Of a stretch of 64,000 nt of DNA, positions 1 to 8,734 are shown in pieces; the first letter of the stretch is position 1, and the number at the start of each line of letters is the position of its first letter. The position numbers and the translations under genes are program-made. Source of the stretch: Arthrobacter cheniae. GTDB lineage: Bacteria; Actinomycetota; Actinomycetes; Actinomycetales; Micrococcaceae. Below the pieces are notes generated by a model, which saw nothing but the letters and a program-made list of their open reading frames with translations, had not been told where the DNA came from and searched no databases. The stretch lies in NCBI RefSeq assembly GCF_003602275.1, contig NZ_QZVT01000005.1:72895-136894 (forward strand). Reading direction: 5' to 3'.

Positions 1-1772
1 AGTTGCTTGGGCGAACCGAGGTTGATCTCCTTGCCGATGATCCGGTAGGCCTCGGACCCGGCCGCGCTGATGGTCTTCGAGAAATCATCGAGGAGTCGAT
101 CCAGGCCCTCGACCGAGACAGCCACCCCGGTGAGTTCCATGCGGGCGAGCACTTCGGCCAACGGCAGTTCGAGCCCGCCGAGCAGCTGGTTCGCGCCCCG
201 CTCCACGAGCTGGCCGGCAAAGTGCTCACTCAGGCGCAGAGCCGCATAGGCCGCCACGACGGCGGGAGAGGCGACGTCGTTGCCGCCGAGGTCGAGAGCC
301 TGCTGCCCGGACGAATCGTTCGCGGACGCGGTGATGGACAGGCGAAGGTGGTACTGGGCGAGGTCCGCCAGGTCGTAGCTGCGGCGGTCGGGCTGGATGA
401 GGTACCCGGATATCGCGGTGTCGTCCACCTCGCCCGCGAGCACGAACCCCCGGGCGGCCAACAGCTTGAACACGGTCTTGAAGTCGTGGACGATCTTCGG
501 CGCATCCGTCGCGGACAGCCAGTCACCGAGGACCTTCTCCGCAGCTGCATCGAGCGGTTCAAGCGGGATGAACGCCGCATGCAGGCCGGTCACGACGGCG
601 ATCCCGACGACGTCGGTGGCTCCCGCGGTCGTCTCGGTCGCCAGAGCCACCGAGGCCTGCGCCTGGTTCGTGGTCCTGAACCATCGGGTGAGCCCGTCGG
701 CGTTCTCGAGGAGCACGTGGGCAGGTGCGCTCTGCTCGTCCCCCTCCTCCTCGGACTCCTCCTCGCCAAAGAGATCGAACAGGCGCTTGCGCAGGGTATT
801 GAACTGCAGGGAATCGAAGAGGTCCTCGACGGCCGAGCGATCCGGGTGCTGCGACACCATCGCGTCGAGGTCGACGGGGAGCTCGAGGTCGGTGAGGAGC
901 CGGTTCAGGCGGCGGTTCCGCTTCACGTCCTCGATGTTCGCGCGCAGGGAGTCGCCGACCTTGCCGCCGATCTTGTCGAGGTTCTCGAGGATGCCCTCGA
1001 GTCCGCCGTACAGCCTGATCCACTTCGCCGCCGTCTTCGGACCGACGCCCGGCACGCCGGGCAGGTTGTCGGCGCTCTCCCCCACCAGCGCGGCCAGATC
1101 GGAGTACTGGTGCGGGGGGACGAAGTACTTCTCCTCGATGGCCTGAGCGTCCATCTGCGGGATGTTGGTCACGCCCTGCTTGGGGTACAGCACGGTGACG
1201 CGATCATTGACGAGCTGAAAGGCGTCGCGATCACCACTGACGACCTGCACGTCCCAGTCCGCGGCGGCGGCCTGGGTCGCCAGCGTGGCCAGGATGTCAT
1301 CGGCCTCGTACCCGTCCATCGAGATGGTCGGGATGCGCATGGCCTCCATGACCTTGATGATGAGGTCCACCTGCCCGTGGAACTCCTCGGGCGTCTTCGA
1401 GCGCCCGCCCTTGTACTCGGTGTACTCCTCCGAGCGGAAGGTGGGGGTGTCGAGGTCGAAGGCCACCACCACGTGGCTCGGCGTCTGGTCCTTGATGAGG
1501 TTGATGAGCATGGCCGTGAAGCCGTACACCGCGTTGGTGTGCTGTCCGGTGTCCGTCGAGAAGTTCTCGGGCGGGAGCGCGTAGAAGGCACGGAAGGCCA
1601 TGGAGTGGCCGTCGATGACGAGGAGCCTGTTGCGCGAGCCGTCAGCGCGCCTCACCGGCGCGGCCGGTGACGTCCCCGCCGCCGCGGCCGCCTCGGCCGG
1701 TGACCCGTCCGGCTCACCGTCGACAGGAGGGGCCATGGTCAGGGTGGCAGCAGGTTTGGTTGTTTCACTCAC
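1..1772 (-). CDS. polA: DNA polymerase I, N-terminal part (cut by window edge)
   Basis: DNA polymerase I fills gaps and removes RNA primers in replication and repair. The reading frame runs off the left edge; about 590 codons are present. After a ~45-residue Ala/Pro-rich lead, the 5'-3' exonuclease domain begins at LLVIDGHSMAFRAFYAL and carries the helix-hairpin-helix stretch GVPGVGPKTAAKW. The 3'-5' exonuclease-like domain follows; at the position of the DTE metal site it reads ALATET, so the first Asp is missing, as is usual in non-proofreading actinobacterial PolA. The start of the polymerase domain (ELPLAEVLARMELTGVAVS) is at the edge. GTG at 1772 is chosen; an in-frame ATG at 1736 is an alternative that would leave more room before the divergent thioesterase. 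Confidence 0.93.
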   Translation of the reverse strand, partial: MSETTKPAATLTMAPPVDGEPDGSPAEAAAAAGTSPAAPVRRADGSRNRLLVIDGHSMAFRAFYALPPENFSTDTGQHTNAVYGFTAMLINLIKDQTPSHVVVAFDLDTPTFRSEEYTEYKGGRSKTPEEFHGQVDLIIKVMEAMRIPTISMDGYEADDILATLATQAAAADWDVQVVSGDRDAFQLVNDRVTVLYPKQGVTNIPQMDAQAIEEKYFVPPHQYSDLAALVGESADNLPGVPGVGPKTAAKWIRLYGGLEGILENLDKIGGKVGDSLRANIEDVKRNRRLNRLLTDLELPVDLDAMVSQHPDRSAVEDLFDSLQFNTLRKRLFDLFGEEESEEEGDEQSAPAHVLLENADGLTRWFRTTNQAQASVALATETTAGATDVVGIAVVTGLHAAFIPLEPLDAAAEKVLGDWLSATDAPKIVHDFKTVFKLLAARGFVLAGEVDDTAISGYLIQPDRRSYDLADLAQYHLRLSITASANDSSGQQALDLGGNDVASPAVVAAYAALRLSEHFAGQLVERGANQLLGGLELPLAEVLARMELTGVAVSVEGLDRLLDDFSKTISAAGSEAYRIIGKEINLGSPKQ

Positions 1773-1791
1773 AGGTGCCAGCCTAGTTGCC

Positions 1792-2280
1792 ATGACAGAC
1801 AAGCGCACCCGATCCGACGCCGCCCAGGGACCCTCGGAGGAGCGGTTGGCCGAGCTGGTCGCCGCGGGCGTACCGGTGGAGATGCATGGCTGGCTGGGCC
1901 GGTACGGCGTGGGCGCCCTGACCGCGAAGATGGGGATCGTCTTCCAGGAGATGAGTGCGGAGCGCATGGTGGCGACGATGCCGGTCGAGGGCAATCAGCA
2001 GGTCGCAGGGATCCTGCATGGCGGCGCGCACGTGGTCCTGGCGGAGACCCTCGGCTCGTTCGCAGCCGGTCTTCATGCTGGTCCGGGCAGGCAGGCCGTC
2101 GGTATCGAGGTGGGAGCCACACACCACCGCAGCGTCGATACCGGGATCGTGACGGGCACGGCGACGGCGATCCACCTCGGGCGGACCCTCACCACACACG
2201 AGGTCGTGATGACGGATGAGCAGGGGCGCCGGCTCTCGACGGCGCGCATCACGAACATGATCCGCGACGCCCGCAGCTGA
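1792..2280 (+). CDS. PaaI-type hotdog-fold thioesterase
   Basis: A 162-residue single-domain hotdog protein of the PaaI/EntH-like acyl-CoA thioesterase group. The signature HGG is followed by a helix with an acidic residue (ILHGGAHVVLAETLGS), and the later strand EVGATHHRSVDTG matches the usual second half of the fold. Family members hydrolyse thioesters of aromatic or short acyl-CoA; the substrate here cannot be told. The ATG at 1792 lies only 19 bases from the divergent polA GTG. No clear ribosome binding site precedes it, so translation may be leaderless. The reading frame is open upstream, but that part has no thioesterase character. Confidence 0.8.
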   Translation: MTDKRTRSDAAQGPSEERLAELVAAGVPVEMHGWLGRYGVGALTAKMGIVFQEMSAERMVATMPVEGNQQVAGILHGGAHVVLAETLGSFAAGLHAGPGRQAVGIEVGATHHRSVDTGIVTGTATAIHLGRTLTTHEVVMTDEQGRRLSTARITNMIRDARS

Positions 2281-2442
2281 TGCGGCGCCACGGTGTCCTG
2301 TCCGGCTAAGGACCGACGGCCGGATATTGCAAGCTGGACCCGGCACAGTCTTGCCGTTGCCGCCGCTTCGTCCACCTCCCTACCGTTGAGTTGGGAGGGC
2401 GCAGTGCCGTCCCATCACCCCGCATGCAGGACGGAGCCCACC

Positions 2443-2622
2443 ATGGCCGACAAGAAACTCAAGTCCATCGCAGCCCTCCTTGCAGCCAGCACGATCTTCC
2501 TCGGCGGCTGCGACCTCGGCAACAAGGACAGCGACAATACCGGCACCGACACCGGGAACTACGACGACAACAACGGCATCGACACCGACCTCGGGGACGA
2601 TGCGCGCGGGAAGGACAACTAG
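2443..2622 (+). CDS. small predicted lipoprotein, 59 aa
   Basis: Short secreted protein with a lipoprotein signal: basic start MADKKLKS, hydrophobic core AALLAASTIFL and lipobox LGGC with Cys at residue 23. The mature part is about 37 residues, very rich in Asp, Asn, Gly and Thr, and has no recognisable domain. Its stop codon shares one base with the GTG of the next gene (TAGTG), so the two are probably co-translated. Function unknown. A purine-rich GGAG sequence lies about 8 bases upstream of the start. Confidence 0.6.
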   Translation: MADKKLKSIAALLAASTIFLGGCDLGNKDSDNTGTDTGNYDDNNGIDTDLGDDARGKDN

Positions 2623-3113
2623 TGGCGGCACGCCTCAGGGCTATCGGGCGGGCTGCGCTGCTCGGCGTTGCGGCAGGCCTCGTCGGAACGGCGGCCATGA
2701 CGGCGGGTGAACTCGTCGAGCAGCGCATGACAGGCCGCCAGGACTCGCACATCCCCGCGCGTACGCTGCGGATCCTAGCCGGCAGGCCTACCAGCGATTC
2801 CGACGACTACCCGGCGTGGAACCACGCGATGCACTGGCTCACCGGCGCCGCCCTCGGCGCCCTCCGGGGTGTCTGGTCCGTGACGGGCATCCGCGGACCC
2901 TCGGCAACAACCGCCCACGCAGTCGTGCGCCTGGCGTTCGACCAGACGCTGGAGAACGCGACGGGAGCGGGCGCAGCACCATCCCTGTGGCCGGCGGGCG
3001 AGAAAGCCATCGACTATCTTCACAAGGGTGTCTTCGCCGTCGTCACCGGGCTGGCGTCGGATGCGATGAACAGGCCGGTCCTCGTGAGCCGGGCGGGCGC
3101 CCGCTCCCACTAG
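2622..3113 (+). CDS. conserved hypothetical protein, membrane-associated
   Basis: 163 residues, GTG start overlapping the stop of the small lipoprotein gene. It has an amphipathic to hydrophobic N-terminal segment (AALLGVAAGLVGTAAMTAGE), a second one near residues 67-80 (HWLTGAALGALRGVWSV) and a third near 145 (GVFAVVTGLASDA). The pattern suggests a small integral or peripheral membrane protein of the kind often annotated as hypothetical in Arthrobacter. No catalytic motif is visible. The 3' end overlaps the convergent response-regulator gene by four bases. Confidence 0.6.
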   Translation: MAARLRAIGRAALLGVAAGLVGTAAMTAGELVEQRMTGRQDSHIPARTLRILAGRPTSDSDDYPAWNHAMHWLTGAALGALRGVWSVTGIRGPSATTAHAVVRLAFDQTLENATGAGAAPSLWPAGEKAIDYLHKGVFAVVTGLASDAMNRPVLVSRAGARSH

Positions 3114-3496
3114 GTCCCGTCCGCCGTCGCCATACCTTCCTGTATGTGGCGGCGTAACTCGGCGGGCCGGAAAGGCTTGCGGAGGTAACGATCCGCGCCC
3201 GCTTCGAAGCCCCGCTTCTCGTCCGATGGATCGGTACGTGCCGTGAGCATGACGATGAAGGTCTTCGAGAACCGTCGGATGCGCTGGGCCACCTCGAAAC
3301 CGTCGATATCCGGGAGGCCGACGTCGAGCGTGACGACGTCCGGCATGAGGCGACGGACCATTTCCACCCCGGCCAGTCCGGCCGGCGCGGTGTGAACGCG
3401 GAAACCCGAGCCGGTCAGCACGGTGTGCAGCAGATCTCTGACGTCGTCGTCGTCCTCGATGACTACCGCGGTGCGGGCGCGCTCGGAACTCGGCAT
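3110..3496 (-). CDS. stand-alone response regulator receiver (REC) protein
   Basis: 128 residues consisting only of a CheY-like receiver domain. The acidic cluster VVIEDDDDVRDLL, phospho-acceptor Asp in VVTLDVGLPDIDGFEV, the Thr of MLTARTD and the Lys of YLRKPF are all in place, so it should be phosphorylatable. No DNA-binding or output domain follows, so it may act through protein contact or as a phosphate sink. No histidine kinase lies next to it. Confidence 0.85.
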   Translation of the reverse strand: MPSSERARTAVVIEDDDDVRDLLHTVLTGSGFRVHTAPAGLAGVEMVRRLMPDVVTLDVGLPDIDGFEVAQRIRRFSKTFIVMLTARTDPSDEKRGFEAGADRYLRKPFRPAELRRHIQEGMATADGT

Positions 3497-3540
3497 GCGG
3501 CAAGTTTACTCCGGCGGGTCGCCGTGACGGGGGGCGTCGG

Positions 3541-4161
3541 TCACGACTCCGGCCGCACCGTCGCCTCCACCGGTTCGCCGCCACCTGCAGGTTGCACCAG
3601 GACCGTCGTGACGGTGTCGGGAAGCTCGGGGAATGTACCGATCATGAGGAGCTCGCTCGTATCTCCGGGCACGGCTCCCCCGCTGTACTTCTCCACCAGC
3701 CCGACGACGTCCGGATTGGACTCCCCGCCGTTCGCCGCCGCCCCCCACTCCTCGATCACGGCCGTGGCAGGACGGAATTCCAGGTCCTGGCCCTCCGGGG
3801 TGGAAACGGTCACGGCCTCCAGGTCGAGGGGCAGGCCGCCCTCCGGGTTCTGCACCGTCACCAGTGCATAGGTCACGGCGTCCTCCCCCAGTTCCGAGCG
3901 AAGACCCTCGACGTCCTCCGGCGCCTCGGCCGGCAGCACGACCTCGCCCTTTGCCTGGTCGATCAGGAAGGCGAATGTGCCGCTGCCGGCGTCCACGAGC
4001 CCCTCGACGGAAGGGGCGTCCGACGGCGCCGCAGCCTGCTCCGTCGCAGTCTGCGCCGGGTTCGGGGTCGGCCCTGCCGGCTCCGGTCCAGTGGCGGGAT
4101 TACCACCGCACCCGGTGACGAGCAGCAGCAGGAGGGTCGATGACAACACGGTCTTCTTCAT
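3541..4161 (-). CDS. predicted lipoprotein of unknown function, 206 aa
   Basis: Signal sequence MKKTVLSSTLLLLLVTGC ends in a lipobox with Cys at residue 18. A Pro/Ala/Thr-rich linker (residues 20-50) follows, then a ~150-residue globular part of alternating strands (TYALVTVQNPEGGLPLDL, TTVLVQPAGGGEPVEATV). This resembles the immunoglobulin-like DUF4352 type of extracellular lipoprotein, but I cannot assign it to a family firmly. It appears monocistronic, with 44 bases to the receiver gene downstream. Confidence 0.7.
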   Translation of the reverse strand: MKKTVLSSTLLLLLVTGCGGNPATGPEPAGPTPNPAQTATEQAAAPSDAPSVEGLVDAGSGTFAFLIDQAKGEVVLPAEAPEDVEGLRSELGEDAVTYALVTVQNPEGGLPLDLEAVTVSTPEGQDLEFRPATAVIEEWGAAANGGESNPDVVGLVEKYSGGAVPGDTSELLMIGTFPELPDTVTTVLVQPAGGGEPVEATVRPES

Positions 4162-4304
4162 GGTTCTCCCAGGGGCCGGGTGTGGACCGGCACGGGGTCA
4201 GGCCCGGCTCAGCCGGGGCACGGAAGAGTACCTTCCTGTTGTACCAGCGCCGCGAGCCGGTGCGGGCGGCGACGCCGGACGGGCCGAACCGTTGACAGCG
4301 CGGA

Positions 4305-5327
4305 TCAGTCGCGGGTACGTGCGCGGCTCGGCTGCACCCGCATGGGCTCGCCGGGCATCTTCGGGAAATCCGGAGGGAACGGCAGCTCGCCGAGCCCACA
4401 CTCGACGTCGCGGTCCCACCAGGCGAGCAGGACATCGATCCGTCCTGGCTTCGCGTGCATGTGTTCCCAGGGATCGCCGACCGTCTGCAGGCGCTCGGGC
4501 ACGGTCACGACGGTGAACGACGCCGGATCCACGTCGGTCAGTTCCGTCCAGGTGACCGGGCAGGACACGGGAGCGTGCGGCAGGGCCCTTGGACTGTAGG
4601 CGCCCGCCATCGTGCGGTCGCGGTTCGCCTGGTTGTAGTCCACGAAGATGCGCTCGCCGCGCTCCTCCTTCCACCACGCCGTCGTCACGCGATCCGGCAT
4701 ACGGCGCTCGAGTTCCCTCGAGGCAGCGATGACGGCACGACGTACGTCGAGGAACTCGTGCATCGGTTCGATGGGTGCGAAGACGTGGAGCCCCCGGTTG
4801 CCGGAGGTCTTCACGAAGCAGGTGAGGCCCGCCTCGCCGAGGACGGTCCGCAGTTCGAGAGCAGCAGCGACGACGTCGTCGAAGCTCGTGCCGGGTTGCG
4901 GATCGAGGTCGATCCGGAATTCGTCCGGGAGGTCCGATGCCTCCGCGCGGGATGCCCAGGGATGGAAGACGACAGTGTTCATCTGCGCCGCCCAGATGAC
5001 GGAGGCGGGTTCGTCGAGCACCAGTTGTGGGTGCGCCCGTCCGCTCGGGTAGGTGACCGTCACACTGCGCACGTAGTCGGGGGCACCCTTCGGCGGGTTC
5101 TTGCTGAAGAAGAAATCGCCGTCCACGTCGCCGCCGAATCGCTGCAGGGAAACGGGCCGGCTGCCGTTCGCTCGAAGGAATGCCGGTGCGACGTCGATGA
5201 GGTACCGGGCGAGATCGAGCTTGGTCAGACCTGCCTGAGGCCAGAGCACCCGGGACGGACTCGACAGGCGGACGTGCCGAACGCCTTCCGGTCCGTCGAC
5301 ATCGAGGATCATCGCTTCGCTGGCCAT
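4305..5327 (-). CDS. LigD-type polymerase/primase domain protein (NHEJ)
   Basis: 340-residue stand-alone version of the archaeo-eukaryotic primase-like polymerase domain found in LigD, which adds nucleotides at double-strand breaks during non-homologous end joining. Key motifs are the metal-binding RIDLDPQPG, the nucleotide-binding SGNRGLHVFAPI, and VDYNQANRDRTMAGAYSPR near the end of the core. Length and order fit the LigD polymerase-domain family (TIGR02778). There is no ligase or phosphoesterase domain and no Ku gene beside it, so the repair partners must be encoded elsewhere. ATG at 5327 is the natural start for the domain. Confidence 0.88.
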   Translation of the reverse strand: MASEAMILDVDGPEGVRHVRLSSPSRVLWPQAGLTKLDLARYLIDVAPAFLRANGSRPVSLQRFGGDVDGDFFFSKNPPKGAPDYVRSVTVTYPSGRAHPQLVLDEPASVIWAAQMNTVVFHPWASRAEASDLPDEFRIDLDPQPGTSFDDVVAAALELRTVLGEAGLTCFVKTSGNRGLHVFAPIEPMHEFLDVRRAVIAASRELERRMPDRVTTAWWKEERGERIFVDYNQANRDRTMAGAYSPRALPHAPVSCPVTWTELTDVDPASFTVVTVPERLQTVGDPWEHMHAKPGRIDVLLAWWDRDVECGLGELPFPPDFPKMPGEPMRVQPSRARTRD

Positions 5328-5644
5328 GGCCCCAATGTACCTGCGGGAACACCTGCCCGGGAGTGCTCGTCCGGCCCGACGAGGCTCAACTGCCAGTCTG
5401 GTGCCCGAAGTATCTGATGTGTCGTGTCCTCAGGTCGAGACCGCCTTGCGCACTTGCCTATCCGGGTTTGATTCTCCGGTACGAGTGCTGCGATGGAACC
5501 TGCCTGAGTTCTGGTTCACCAATCACGACGCCTACATCGCCGACGGCCTCAACGGCCAAGTCATTTGGGTGTTCTTGCTACTCTGTTGTTTTTGCATGCG
5601 GGTTAAGACATCAGCCCGGATCGAGCACGTCGAACGGCCTTACC
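5328..5644. other. intergenic, no gene seen
   Basis: 317 bases between two divergent genes. The right half is less GC-rich, with T-rich patches (around 5575-5595), and probably carries the promoter of the PAS-ANTAR gene. I see no convincing -35/-10 pair, RNA or ORF. Confidence 0.5.
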
Positions 5645-6307
5645 ATGACTTCCACCACAGAACCCGCTGTATCCCTGTCCGGCGTTGTCTCGAGCATCGA
5701 ATACTTTGTTGACTGCCCCACCGGCACCGTCGAACACTACTTCGCCGACGGCGTCTTCCACTGGTCCGATGAGCTGTACCGGATTCACGGCTACGAACGC
5801 GGCGACGTCGTCCCCACCCTCGAGCTCGGCATGTCCCACATCGAACCCGCCGACCGGGACGCCGTCCAGGCCTTCTGGACCAGCGTGACAACAAGCGGTG
5901 GGCCCTCATCGATCTACGCATCCATCCGCGACCTCAACGGACGTGTGCACAAAGTCCTCCTGAGCGCCGATCTCATCGTTCAGGACACCGAGCCCACCGG
6001 GGTATGGGGGTTGGTCGTTGACCTCACCCAGTCCATCCACGCGGACCGCCACCAGCTAGCCAACGAAGCCGTCGCCGCATCCGCACTCAGCCGGGCCGTC
6101 ATCGAAAAAGCCAAGGGCATCCTCATGGGGCGCGCAGGCCTCAGCGCCACCGAAGCCTTCGACCGGATCAGCTCCTACAGCCAGCGAACCAACCGCAAAG
6201 TCGTCGTCATCTCGCAGGAAATCATCGACCGCGCCCTGACGCTCACCCATCAGGACAAACACCAACCCCGCACCGAAGCACTCCTGGACCTCTTCAGAGC
6301 GCTCTGA
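5645..6307 (+). CDS. PAS-ANTAR transcription antitermination regulator
   Basis: 220 residues. The N-terminal ~130 residues form a PAS fold (HYFADGVFHWSDELYRIHGY, then SSIYASIRDLNGRVHKVLLS), a sensor module. A C-terminal ANTAR domain follows (SRAVIEKAKGILMGR, then SATEAFDRISSYSQRTNRKV). ANTAR domains bind paired hairpins in nascent RNA to prevent termination; the PAS part presumably gates this. ATG at 5645 is used. The target RNA is not evident in the window. It opens the accessory block and is followed by a small protein carrying a module shared with a GAF protein at 13-14 kb. Confidence 0.88.
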   Translation: MTSTTEPAVSLSGVVSSIEYFVDCPTGTVEHYFADGVFHWSDELYRIHGYERGDVVPTLELGMSHIEPADRDAVQAFWTSVTTSGGPSSIYASIRDLNGRVHKVLLSADLIVQDTEPTGVWGLVVDLTQSIHADRHQLANEAVAASALSRAVIEKAKGILMGRAGLSATEAFDRISSYSQRTNRKVVVISQEIIDRALTLTHQDKHQPRTEALLDLFRAL

Positions 6308-6523
6308 CCCCCCCTCCCCTCAGAGCTACAAGCGCCAAGGCACAGCCGAGGTCCAAGACACCGGTGCGCGATGCTGGGACGTCTATCACCGCACGACGCC
6401 GTGTGCAGAAGGTAAAGTTGCCCATACTAAGTGTCCTCCTGGGGCTATTCCGGTTCTCCAGTGGTGTTTCCAAGAGCACGGACATGAATCGTTTCCCGGT
6501 CACAGGCCTAAGCAGGCATCACC

Positions 6524-6778
6524 ATGACCCAGCACACCCAACAACACAGCACCTGGCTGGCAGCCCGCGCAGCAGACCTCTCTGCCAACGACCTCTGGGC
6601 CCACTACTACAGTGTCGGAGGGACCCTGGAGTCCTTCGAGCTCGACGCCTACCTCCACGGTATGTACCCACTTCCGCTCGGTGACCGGAACATGGTCGCC
6701 CTGGCCCTCAACGAACTCATCGATGACCTACCCCGGCGCCCCAAAGCCGAATTCGTCGACACCCCACTCGACCAATAG
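6524..6778 (+). CDS. small soluble protein sharing a ~56-residue module with the GAF protein at 13134-14015
   Basis: 84 residues, no signal peptide or membrane segment. Residues ~13-68 align without gaps to the N-terminal segment of the GAF-domain protein encoded at 13134-14015; by eye 22 of 56 positions are identical, including RAADL, YY/YF..GG, YL.G, DR and NELID/NELLD. The acidic, helical composition suggests a protein-interaction module. I do not recognise a named family. It follows the PAS-ANTAR gene by about 215 bases, so joint regulation is possible but not shown. Confidence 0.7.
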   Translation: MTQHTQQHSTWLAARAADLSANDLWAHYYSVGGTLESFELDAYLHGMYPLPLGDRNMVALALNELIDDLPRRPKAEFVDTPLDQ

Positions 6779-7220
6779 CGGCGCCCCGAGCAGCCCAAAC
6801 CACCGCACGACCGACCTCGCTGGCGGGCCAGTCGATCATCAGGACCGGGTGGCCTCCGGGGCAGCGGTGCGCGTTCTCATCACCCGATGGTGGAGTGAGT
6901 CGCAGGCCCCCTCGACAGCCGGAAGGACTTCAGCCGACCGTCCCCGTTCTAGGGTTGAACATTTGGGGTGCTGTCTCACTTAGTCATCTCATTGATGGCA
7001 TTTTGTTCCCCATCTGGAGTGCCCAATGAGATCACAGGCACTCACAGGTGTGACCTAAGCCAGAATCAGTGTCAGGCTCTTGAACCTTCTAATGACTACT
7101 CCGACTTGTTCCTACCAGAAGGGATTCCTGGCTGCCCGCCATCCTGCCCTGCGTCGGTAAAGCAGGGCAGACGGTAGCGGGTGATTGTGCCCGTGCGGGA
7201 ATAGGGATAGAACGGAGGGC
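6779..7220. other. intergenic region without a clear gene
   Basis: 442 bases. The AT content is higher than in the flanks from about 6960 to 7110. It contains an imperfect inverted repeat (CTCATTG near 6987 against CAATGAG near 7026) and the stem-loop listed separately. No ORF with coding character is seen. Confidence 0.5.
7144..7170 (+). terminator. stem-loop upstream of the GlcG/HbpS-like gene
   Basis: Perfect 9-base stem CTGCCCTGC (7144-7152) and GCAGGGCAG (7162-7170) around a 9-base loop. No T-run follows, so it may be a Rho-aided terminator for upstream transcription or a 5' leader structure of the gene starting at 7221. Confidence 0.4.
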
Positions 7221-7628
7221 ATGACTATTTCGACATTGACCCTCGCGGATGCCCGCACCATCATCGATGCAGCCGAGGCCAAGGCCTCGGAGGTCGGGCA
7301 GCCCATGAACATCGCCGTCGTCGACGTCGGCGGCAACGTGATTTCCCACGCCCGGATGGACGGCGCCTGGCTCGGCGGTATCGACATCTCCATCAACAAG
7401 GCCTTCACCGCCCGAGCCTTCGACATCGAAACCAAGGAGTTGGGCGAGAACTCCCAGCCCGGCCAGCAGTACTACGGCATCGTCGCCAGCAACCGCAACC
7501 GGATCATGATCTTCGCCGGCGGTATCCCCATCACCCGTGACGGCGAAGTGGTCGGCGCCCTCGGTGTCAGCGGCGGCACCGGAGAACAGGACCAGTCCGT
7601 CGCCGAGGCAGGCGTCAACGCTCTCTGA
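7221..7628 (+). CDS. GlcG/HbpS-family heme-degradation-like protein
   Basis: 135 residues of the GlcG/HbpS (PF03928) alpha/beta fold. The family core is clear: MNIAVVDVGGNVISHARMDG, then FAGGIPI and VVGALGVSGGTGEQD at the end. HbpS of Streptomyces binds heme and signals oxidative stress; GlcG proteins lie in glycolate loci; many members remain uncharacterised. No signal peptide, so it is cytosolic. GGAGGG precedes ATG 7221 closely, which supports this start over the longer frame. It stands alone between two hairpin-bearing gaps. Confidence 0.85.
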   Translation: MTISTLTLADARTIIDAAEAKASEVGQPMNIAVVDVGGNVISHARMDGAWLGGIDISINKAFTARAFDIETKELGENSQPGQQYYGIVASNRNRIMIFAGGIPITRDGEVVGALGVSGGTGEQDQSVAEAGVNAL

Positions 7629-7768
7629 CATCACCTACCCTCCCGCTTGGTTGACACAGCCAGCGGTGAGCTGAGTAGTGTTTGCGCGATTGTGGCGGTA
7701 TTGGTTCCGCTTACGACCGCGCTGACTCAATGAACTAGCAAATTAAAGTATGACCAATGGAGGTCGAA

Positions 7769-8734
7769 ATGCCTGTAACACCACGTGTTGCTCCGCCCTT
7801 TGATGTGGAACTCGGAACAGCCCTCACAGTTCTGAAGGATGTGATGCCATCGACCATCACAGCGAACCGGATTCCCACTATGCGTATAGGTCTTCCAGTG
7901 CCGACGATCACGTCGCTTCTGAACGGACGCGCGATCAAGCACGAGCAGAAATCGATTCCCGTCCAGGACGGGGAGATGGTCGTGTCGATCTTCACCAGGT
8001 ACGGGCACGTGGCGGAAGGACCGGGTATCTTTCATGTGCACGGCGGCGGCATGATTTTTGGTGATCGATTCACCGGCGCGGACGAATACCTGGACTGGGT
8101 AGAGCGTTTCGACGCGGTCGTTGTCTCGATCGAGTATCGCCTTGCCCCCGAATTTCCTGATCCCACTCCCGTCAACGACTGTTATGCGGGTTTGGTGTGG
8201 ATGTCTGAACGTGCTGAGGAGCTTGGATTCGACCGCGATCGGTTGGTGGTTGCTGGTGCAAACGCTGGTGGTGGACTCGCCGCAGGCATCAGTTTGAAAG
8301 CGCGGGACGAAAGCGGCCCGGTCATAGCGGGTTCATTGCTGATCAATCCGATGATCGATGATCGCAATGAAACGTCATCAAGCCACCAGATATCCGGGAT
8401 GGGAGTTTGGGACAGGGGAAGCAACGACACAGGATGGGATGCTCTGCTCGGTGATCGGCGCACGACTGATGGCGTTTCGATCTATGCGGCTCCCTCGCGA
8501 GCGACCGACCTTTCCCGCCTGCCGCCAACCTTCATCGACTGTGGGTCGGCGGAAGTTTTTCGGGACGAGGACGTCGCCTACGCAACGAGGATCTGGGAGC
8601 ACGGCGGGATCGCGGAACTGCATGTATGGCCAGGCGGGTTTCATGGATTCGCCACGTTGGCGCCCAAAGCGCAACTGTCCGCACAAGCGCGAGAGGCTCG
8701 CGTGAAGTGGCTGCGTCGAATCCTCGGTGGCTGA
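7769..8734 (+). CDS. alpha/beta hydrolase, hormone-sensitive-lipase family, nucleophile Ser apparently replaced by Asn
   Basis: 321 residues. The HSL-type oxyanion-hole motif HGGG is present (IFHVHGGGMIFGD), as are the family segment VSIEYRLAPEFPDPTP and the candidate catalytic Asp (EVFRDEDVAYA) and His (GGFHGF). The nucleophile elbow, normally GxSAGG, reads GANAGGG (around 8254-8274), so the catalytic Ser is Asn through an AGC-to-AAC type change. The protein may be catalytically dead or recently inactivated; the rest of the frame is intact. ATG 7769 is chosen because GGAGG lies five bases upstream; an earlier in-frame ATG at 7757 lacks such a site. Confidence 0.85.
   Translation: MPVTPRVAPPFDVELGTALTVLKDVMPSTITANRIPTMRIGLPVPTITSLLNGRAIKHEQKSIPVQDGEMVVSIFTRYGHVAEGPGIFHVHGGGMIFGDRFTGADEYLDWVERFDAVVVSIEYRLAPEFPDPTPVNDCYAGLVWMSERAEELGFDRDRLVVAGANAGGGLAAGISLKARDESGPVIAGSLLINPMIDDRNETSSSHQISGMGVWDRGSNDTGWDALLGDRRTTDGVSIYAAPSRATDLSRLPPTFIDCGSAEVFRDEDVAYATRIWEHGGIAELHVWPGGFHGFATLAPKAQLSAQAREARVKWLRRILGG

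Noticed and set aside
3-1670. 555-codon plus-strand open frame at the left edge
   Set aside because: It is the antisense of polA, whose minus-strand frame shows clear exonuclease and polymerase motifs.
6968-7035. GGTGCTGTCTCACTTAG-like sequence and imperfect repeat as an insertion-sequence end
   Set aside because: No transposase piece nearby and no matching second end; the repeat is short and imperfect.
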